From the NCBI GenBank assembly GCA_944326825.1, contig CALVFL010000034.1, positions 1 through 45,664 on the forward strand: a DNA stretch of 45,664 nt. The letters are read 5' to 3'. The position numbers were made by a program, and so were the translations under genes. Of the stretch, positions 41,296-45,664 are shown one piece after another; the stretch's first letter is position 1; each line of letters begins with the position of its first letter. The stretch comes from an uncultured Erysipelotrichaceae bacterium. GTDB taxonomy: Bacteria; Bacillota_I; Bacilli_A; Erysipelotrichales; Erysipelotrichaceae. Under the pieces are notes generated by a model that saw nothing but the letters and a program-made list of their open reading frames with translations, made no database searches and was not told the DNA's origin.

Positions 41296-43683
41296 TTAAT
41301 GATTGAGCAGGTTTTCTACTTCATTGATGCCGCTGGCCTTGATGACATTTTCACCCTTGTCAATGACTAATGTCGGAGCAGCCATGACATCATACTTATC
41401 TACCAGATCTAAATGATCGTTGGACAATACTTTTTCAAAGCTGATGCCTTTTTCTTTTAAGATCTTTTCAGCCAGTGAACAGTTCGGACAAGTCGTCGTC
41501 GTAAACAACATTACCTTATCATTGTCTTCAAAAGTCAACTGAAGATCAGAAACGAGTTCTTCTTTGTTTTCTTCGTCTTTTTTCAAAAAGGCTTCTTTGG
41601 CTTTTAAGACTGAATGACCCATGTCGTATTCCTTGCGGTCTTCAAATTCTTTAGCCTTGCCATCATTCCAGTTTTGGACCGGACGGTAATAACCGGTGAT
41701 CCTTGACCAGACTTCCGTCTTTTTATGACAGATCGGACATTCATAAACTTCACCATTGATATAGCCGTGATCTTTACAGATCGAATAAGTAGGTGAAATG
41801 GTGTAGTATGGCAAACGGTAGTTGTCGGCGATCTTTCTGACTAAAGTAGCAGCTGCTTTCCAGTCAGGCAGTTTCTCGCCAAGGAAAGTATGGAAGACCG
41901 TGCCCGAAGTATAAAGAGTCTGAAGTTCATCCTGAACGTCAAGAGCTTTAAACACATCATCAGTATAACCGACCGGCAAATGTGATGAATTGGTGTAGTA
42001 AGGCGTATCATCATTTTCGGAAGCTGTGATGATGTCAGGATATTTGGCCTTATCGTGTTTAGCTAAACGGTAAGCTGTCGATTCAGCCGGAGTAGCTTCC
42101 AGGTTATAGAGATCATGATATTCTTCCTGATAGATGACTAAACGTTCACGCATGTGATTCAAGACTTCCTTGGCAAAGGCTTGGGCATCTTCATGAGTCA
42201 GATCATCTTTTAACCAGTCGGCATTCAAACAGGCTTCGTTCATGCCGACTAAGCCGATCGTTGAGAAGTGATTGTTGAAGGTGCCAAGATAACGTTTGGT
42301 ATATGGATATAGACCGTTATCTAAAAGCTTAGTAACGACTTCACGCTTTACGTGCAAAGATCTCGCACTGATGTCCATGATATGATCTAAGCGTTTATAG
42401 AAGTCCTCTTTGTCTTTAGCCAAATAAGCGATACGAGGCAAGTTGACAGTAACAACACCGATCGAACCTGTTGATTCGCCGCTGCCGAAATAACCGCCTG
42501 ATTTCTTTCTAAGTTCTCTTAGATCAAGACGCAAACGGCAGCACATCGAACGAATGTCGCTTGGCTTCATATCAGAATTGACGTAGTTAGAGAAATACGG
42601 AGTGCCGTATTTAGCAGTCAGATCAAATAATAATTTGTTGTTTTCAGATTCGGACCAGTCAAAATCCTTGGTGATCGAATAAGTCGGGATTGGATATTGG
42701 AAACCACGGCCGTTCGCATCCCCATCTAACATGACTTCAATGAAGGCACGATTGACCATGTCCATCTCTTTTTTACAGTCCTTGTATTTGAAATCCATCG
42801 GTTTGCCGCCGACAATGCAATACTGCTCGGCCAGATCTTCAGGTACAGTCCAGTCAAGCGTGATATTGGAGAATGGTGCCTGCGTACCCCAGCGGGATGG
42901 CGTATTTACACCATAGACGAAAGACTCGATACAATGTTTAACGGTATTGAAATCCAGATTATCAACTTTGACAAACGGAGCTAGATAAGTGTCAAATGAC
43001 GAGAAAGCCTGTGCGCCAGCCCACTCATTTTGCATGATGCCCAAGAAATTGACCATCTGGTTGCATAATGAACTTAAATGTTTAGCCGGTTTAGAGGTGA
43101 TCTTGCCGTCAACGCCGCCTAAGCCCTCTAAAATAAGCTGTTTTAAAGACCAGCCGGCACAATATCCTGTCAACATGGAAAGATCGTGCAGATGGATATC
43201 GCCGTCACGATGAGCCTTGGCGATCTCTTCATCATAGATCTCTGATAACCAGTAGTTGGCAGTGATAGCCCCAGAGTTGCTCAAGATCAAGCCGCCGACA
43301 GAATAAGTAACGGTCGAATTCTCTTTGACTCGCCAGTCGGAAACATTGACATACGAATCAACGAGATCCTTATAGTTAAGCATCGTTGATTTTACATTTC
43401 TGATCTTTTCTCTTTGTTTGCGGTATAAGATGTAGGCTTTGGCTACATCGGCATAACCGGCTTTGGATAAAATATCTTCAACGCTGTCCTGAATGTCCTC
43501 AACCTGAATGAGATCGTTTTTGATCTTGTTTTCAAAATCAGAAGTAACATTTAGGGCCAGCATGTCGATCACACTTGGATGGGTATTCTTCTCACAAGCT
43601 TTAAAAGCTTTGGAAATGGCATCAGATATTTTCTTGATGTCAAATTCTACGATCTTGCCATCACGTTTAACTACTTTGTACAT
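41296..43683 (-). CDS. nrdD: Anaerobic ribonucleoside-triphosphate reductase with C-terminal redoxin domain
   Basis: This 795-aa class III reductase makes deoxyribonucleotides without oxygen using a glycyl radical. Residues about 1-95 form an ATP-cone (VVKRDGKIVEFDIKKI) for allosteric control. The core carries the NrdD motifs, and the glycyl-radical Gly664 lies in SRITGYYRPVQNW, preceded by a zinc-site segment with CPIC. Unlike most NrdD, a further domain follows (about 715-795): a glutaredoxin/NrdH-like fold with CPNC at 732-735 and cis-Pro in MAAPTLVI. This fits the NrdD subgroup that takes electrons from a redoxin rather than formate. It starts 11 nt after the activase gene, with a strong SD. 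Confidence 0.93.
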   Translation of the reverse strand: MYKVVKRDGKIVEFDIKKISDAISKAFKACEKNTHPSVIDMLALNVTSDFENKIKNDLIQVEDIQDSVEDILSKAGYADVAKAYILYRKQREKIRNVKSTMLNYKDLVDSYVNVSDWRVKENSTVTYSVGGLILSNSGAITANYWLSEIYDEEIAKAHRDGDIHLHDLSMLTGYCAGWSLKQLILEGLGGVDGKITSKPAKHLSSLCNQMVNFLGIMQNEWAGAQAFSSFDTYLAPFVKVDNLDFNTVKHCIESFVYGVNTPSRWGTQAPFSNITLDWTVPEDLAEQYCIVGGKPMDFKYKDCKKEMDMVNRAFIEVMLDGDANGRGFQYPIPTYSITKDFDWSESENNKLLFDLTAKYGTPYFSNYVNSDMKPSDIRSMCCRLRLDLRELRKKSGGYFGSGESTGSIGVVTVNLPRIAYLAKDKEDFYKRLDHIMDISARSLHVKREVVTKLLDNGLYPYTKRYLGTFNNHFSTIGLVGMNEACLNADWLKDDLTHEDAQAFAKEVLNHMRERLVIYQEEYHDLYNLEATPAESTAYRLAKHDKAKYPDIITASENDDTPYYTNSSHLPVGYTDDVFKALDVQDELQTLYTSGTVFHTFLGEKLPDWKAAATLVRKIADNYRLPYYTISPTYSICKDHGYINGEVYECPICHKKTEVWSRITGYYRPVQNWNDGKAKEFEDRKEYDMGHSVLKAKEAFLKKDEENKEELVSDLQLTFEDNDKVMLFTTTTCPNCSLAEKILKEKGISFEKVLSNDHLDLVDKYDVMAAPTLVIDKGENVIKASGINEVENLLNH

Positions 43684-43694
43684 ACTTTTCCTCC

Positions 43695-44837
43695 CTATTC
43701 TATTCCTCTTAACTCAACATGTTCGATGTAGTTGGTCAATGATTCTCTAAATTGTTCAAGAGTCGCTTTATCATGAGCGTGCAGACCCTTTTTGATCACA
43801 TTCTCACTATCAACATAGGATTGCAAGAAATAACGCTTGGCGCCCTTCAGCCACTCGCCGATCTTTTGCATATCATCTAAAGTGTGAAACTCTTTAACGA
43901 TCGTCGTTCTAAATTCATAATCGACCTTACTTTCTTTAAGCAGTTCTACACTCTTTTCAACAGCACTGAGATCAAAGCCGTTGACGTCGATCGTCATCGC
44001 ATATTTATCCTTGCTGTTTTTAATGTCCATCGCTACATAATCGATCAGACCTTCATCGATCAGCTCTTTTAGTTTTTCATATTGCGAGCCATTGGTATCG
44101 ACCTTGATCGAGAGTCCCAGTTTCTTTACTTGGATGATGAAGTCTTTCAGACCCTTCTGCAGTAGCGGTTCCCCACCGCTGATACAAACACCATCAAGAA
44201 TATTCTTTCTTTCGTTTAAAAAACTAAAGATGTCATCAAGCGGTATCTCGTTTTCATTTTCATCAAGGAAGACCAGATCACGGTTATGACAAAATGGACA
44301 TTTAAAATTGCAGCCGCCGGTAAACAGCGTCGTCGCCATCTTGGTAGGATAGTCAAGAAGCGAGAGCTTTTGAATACCGAAGAAATGCAGATCATGAGGT
44401 TTTTCATCCAAAGTCAGATCTTTAGCATTCTTAATGATCTTAGGCAGTCCTTTTTGAAGCACTGCAAGCTCTTCATCGTTTAGATCTTTTAAGAGATACT
44501 CCCACCAGCGCTGTCTGACGATATAGATCTCAGGCATGAGATTGCTGGCTTCATCAGTCAGATATAACTCTTTTTGTCTTTTGTCGCTCAAAGAAACTAT
44601 CGCCTTGACATAACCCTTATCGATAAGATGCTGGATCGATTTGGTGATCGTACCTTTGTCAAAGTTGCCAAGATTGGCCAGATCATTCATCGAGATCCCT
44701 TCTCTTTCATTGATCAGAGTCAAGATAAGTATATTGCCATAGCCTAGATCATACTTGGCCAGTAGACGGTCAAAATATTTCTGTGACGATCGGTAAATGA
44801 TCGAAGAATCTAAAGATAAATTACGTGACTGACTCAT
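43695..44837 (-). CDS. nrdG: MarR-type winged helix fused to the NrdG activase (radical SAM)
   Basis: This 380-aa protein is a fusion. Residues about 1-140 form a MarR-family domain: helices around YGNILILTLI, ISMNDLANLGNFDKGTITK as helix-turn-helix, and a wing with SDKRQKELYLT. After a linker, residues about 152-380 match the NrdG2 radical SAM activase: FGIQKLSLLDYPTKM, then the iron-sulfur motif CNFKCPFC (Cys176, Cys180, Cys183) and SGGEPLL. The activase generates the glycyl radical on NrdD. The single frame has no interruption, and codons run straight across the junction. SD GAGGT precedes the ATG. An inverted repeat overlaps its promoter, suggesting autoregulation. Confidence 0.9.
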   Translation of the reverse strand: MSQSRNLSLDSSIIYRSSQKYFDRLLAKYDLGYGNILILTLINEREGISMNDLANLGNFDKGTITKSIQHLIDKGYVKAIVSLSDKRQKELYLTDEASNLMPEIYIVRQRWWEYLLKDLNDEELAVLQKGLPKIIKNAKDLTLDEKPHDLHFFGIQKLSLLDYPTKMATTLFTGGCNFKCPFCHNRDLVFLDENENEIPLDDIFSFLNERKNILDGVCISGGEPLLQKGLKDFIIQVKKLGLSIKVDTNGSQYEKLKELIDEGLIDYVAMDIKNSKDKYAMTIDVNGFDLSAVEKSVELLKESKVDYEFRTTIVKEFHTLDDMQKIGEWLKGAKRYFLQSYVDSENVIKKGLHAHDKATLEQFRESLTNYIEHVELRGIE

Positions 44838-44855
44838 TTTCTACCTCGCTCACCC

Positions 44856-44887
44856 ATTATAACACTAATAATGGTTGAATGTTCAAC
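44856..44887 (-). promoter_or_regulatory. nrd promoter with a MarR-type operator candidate
   Basis: On the minus strand TTGAAC (44886-44881) and TATAAT (44861-44856) form a promoter with a 19-nt spacer. The inverted repeat GTTGAA-N2-TTCAAC (44874-44887) covers the -35. Its shape resembles MarR-family operators, and the first product has a MarR-type domain, so it may repress its own operon. Confidence 0.55.
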
Positions 44888-44904
44888 TAATTTTATATAA
44901 TTTT

Positions 44905-44940
44905 TAACGACATTAAAATAACCCTTATAATAAAGGGTTT
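44905..44940 (-). terminator. Second, weaker terminator after 5S rRNA
   Basis: Arms AACCCTT (44920-44926) and AAGGGTT (44933-44939) are followed by ATTTTAAT on the minus strand. It lies just past the main terminator, a possible backup that insulates the nrd promoter from rRNA transcription. Confidence 0.5.
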
Positions 44941-44959
44941 AGGCATAAAAATAAATATT

Positions 44960-44984
44960 AAAAAAGCCATCCCTCAGGACAGCT
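44960..44984 (-). terminator. Terminator of the rRNA operon
   Basis: AGCTGTCC pairs with GGATGGCT (8 bp with two G-U) around loop TGAG, followed by six T residues on the minus strand, five nt after the 5S 3' end. Confidence 0.85.
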
Positions 44985-44988
44985 TGTC

Positions 44989-45100
44989 TGATCCGGCGGC
45001 GTGCTTGATTCACATTTCTGCTATGCTTGCCGATGAAGTGCTTAACTTCCGGGTTCGAGATGGGACCGGGTGTGACCACTTCTCTATAGTCACCGGATCA
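44989..45100 (-). rRNA. rrf: 5S ribosomal RNA
   Basis: A complete 5S gene of about 112 nt. The ends TGATCCGG and CCGGATCA pair to form helix I. The conserved segments GTGGTCACACCCGGTCCCAT, CGAACCCGGAAG and TTAAGCACTTC are present. It is followed by a terminator and preceded by the 23S gene in the normal 23S-5S order. Confidence 0.95.
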
Positions 45101-45186
45101 TAAGAGAGATTAATTCTCTCAAAACCGAATAGCACATCTTTAAGATATCTTATGTTTTCTATATATGTGTTTTTAAATATATCTTA
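45101..45186 (-). other. 23S-5S internal transcribed spacer
   Basis: An AT-rich spacer of about 86 nt. It contains a small hairpin (GAGAGA/TCTCTC, 45104-45120) near the 5S 5' end that may serve RNA processing. No tRNA lies in it. Confidence 0.7.

Positions 45187-45664
<478 letters not shown>

Noticed and set aside
43508..44483. Several plus-strand open frames of 60-80 codons opposite nrdD and nrdG
   Set aside because: They have no SD or recognisable domain and lie opposite genes with clear family motifs.

Overview
The window looks like chromosome of a low-GC Gram-positive bacterium (Bacillota). It has a tRNA-regulated T-box in front of pheST, Shine-Dalgarno (SD) sequences of the AGGAGG type, TTGACA/TATAAT promoters, a BceRS-BceAB-type antimicrobial-peptide module, a folate ECF S component, L-lactate dehydrogenase and an anaerobic (class III) ribonucleotide reductase. 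I infer a fermentative anaerobe or facultative anaerobe, perhaps related to Erysipelotrichia; this is judged from gene content only. No mobile element, CRISPR array or prophage was seen. Most genes lie on the minus strand, in the same direction as the rRNA operon whose 23S 3' end and 5S gene close the window on the right.

Layout, left to right. 186-4117: an ABC half-transporter, a structured intergenic stretch ending in a strong terminator, typA, and a divergent tRNA-Leu(GAG). 4371-8163: ldh converges on a phosphodiesterase/M18 aminopeptidase pair, then acyP. 8147-12564: a four-gene RNA-modification operon (two U32 proteins like TrhP1/TrhP2, two SPOUT methyltransferases), a divergent folT-like gene and a small membrane protein. 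12565-12934: a gene-poor interval with a 15-codon ORF behind a perfect SD, several hairpins and a terminator. 12935-18357: pcrA, a thioredoxin-like lipoprotein and a two-gene exporter resembling bacteriocin-associated ABC systems. 18432-21378: an rRNA methyltransferase, a pseudouridine synthase, a VanY-type protein that has lost every zinc-site residue, and a small membrane protein. 21423-28349: rlmA, a patatin-like protein, cls, a PHP phosphatase, a GNAT protein and an ABC exporter. 28430-30522: a second thioredoxin-like lipoprotein coupled to a PfkB sugar kinase, and a membrane-anchored XRE protein. 30614-34318: pheT-pheS under a T-box. 34333-40633: BceAB and BceRS-type genes, a COG2509-type flavoprotein and a CBS protein. 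40842-44837: an orphan BlaI-type repressor and the nrd operon. 44960-45664: 5S and 23S rRNA.

The most unusual locus is nrd. The activase is fused to an N-terminal MarR-type winged helix, the reductase carries a C-terminal redoxin domain with CPNC, and a 14-bp inverted repeat covers the probable -35 of the operon. Regulator, activase, reductase and probable electron donor would thus sit in two polypeptides, which suggests direct autoregulation.

The second theme is start-codon architecture. Five genes at transcription-unit starts have a -10 box exactly 6 nt before the start codon and no SD; three more have it 7-8 nt before. These would be leaderless or nearly leaderless mRNAs. Other units in the same window have ordinary leaders with SDs. 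No searches or folding programs were run; family names rest on motif recognition.
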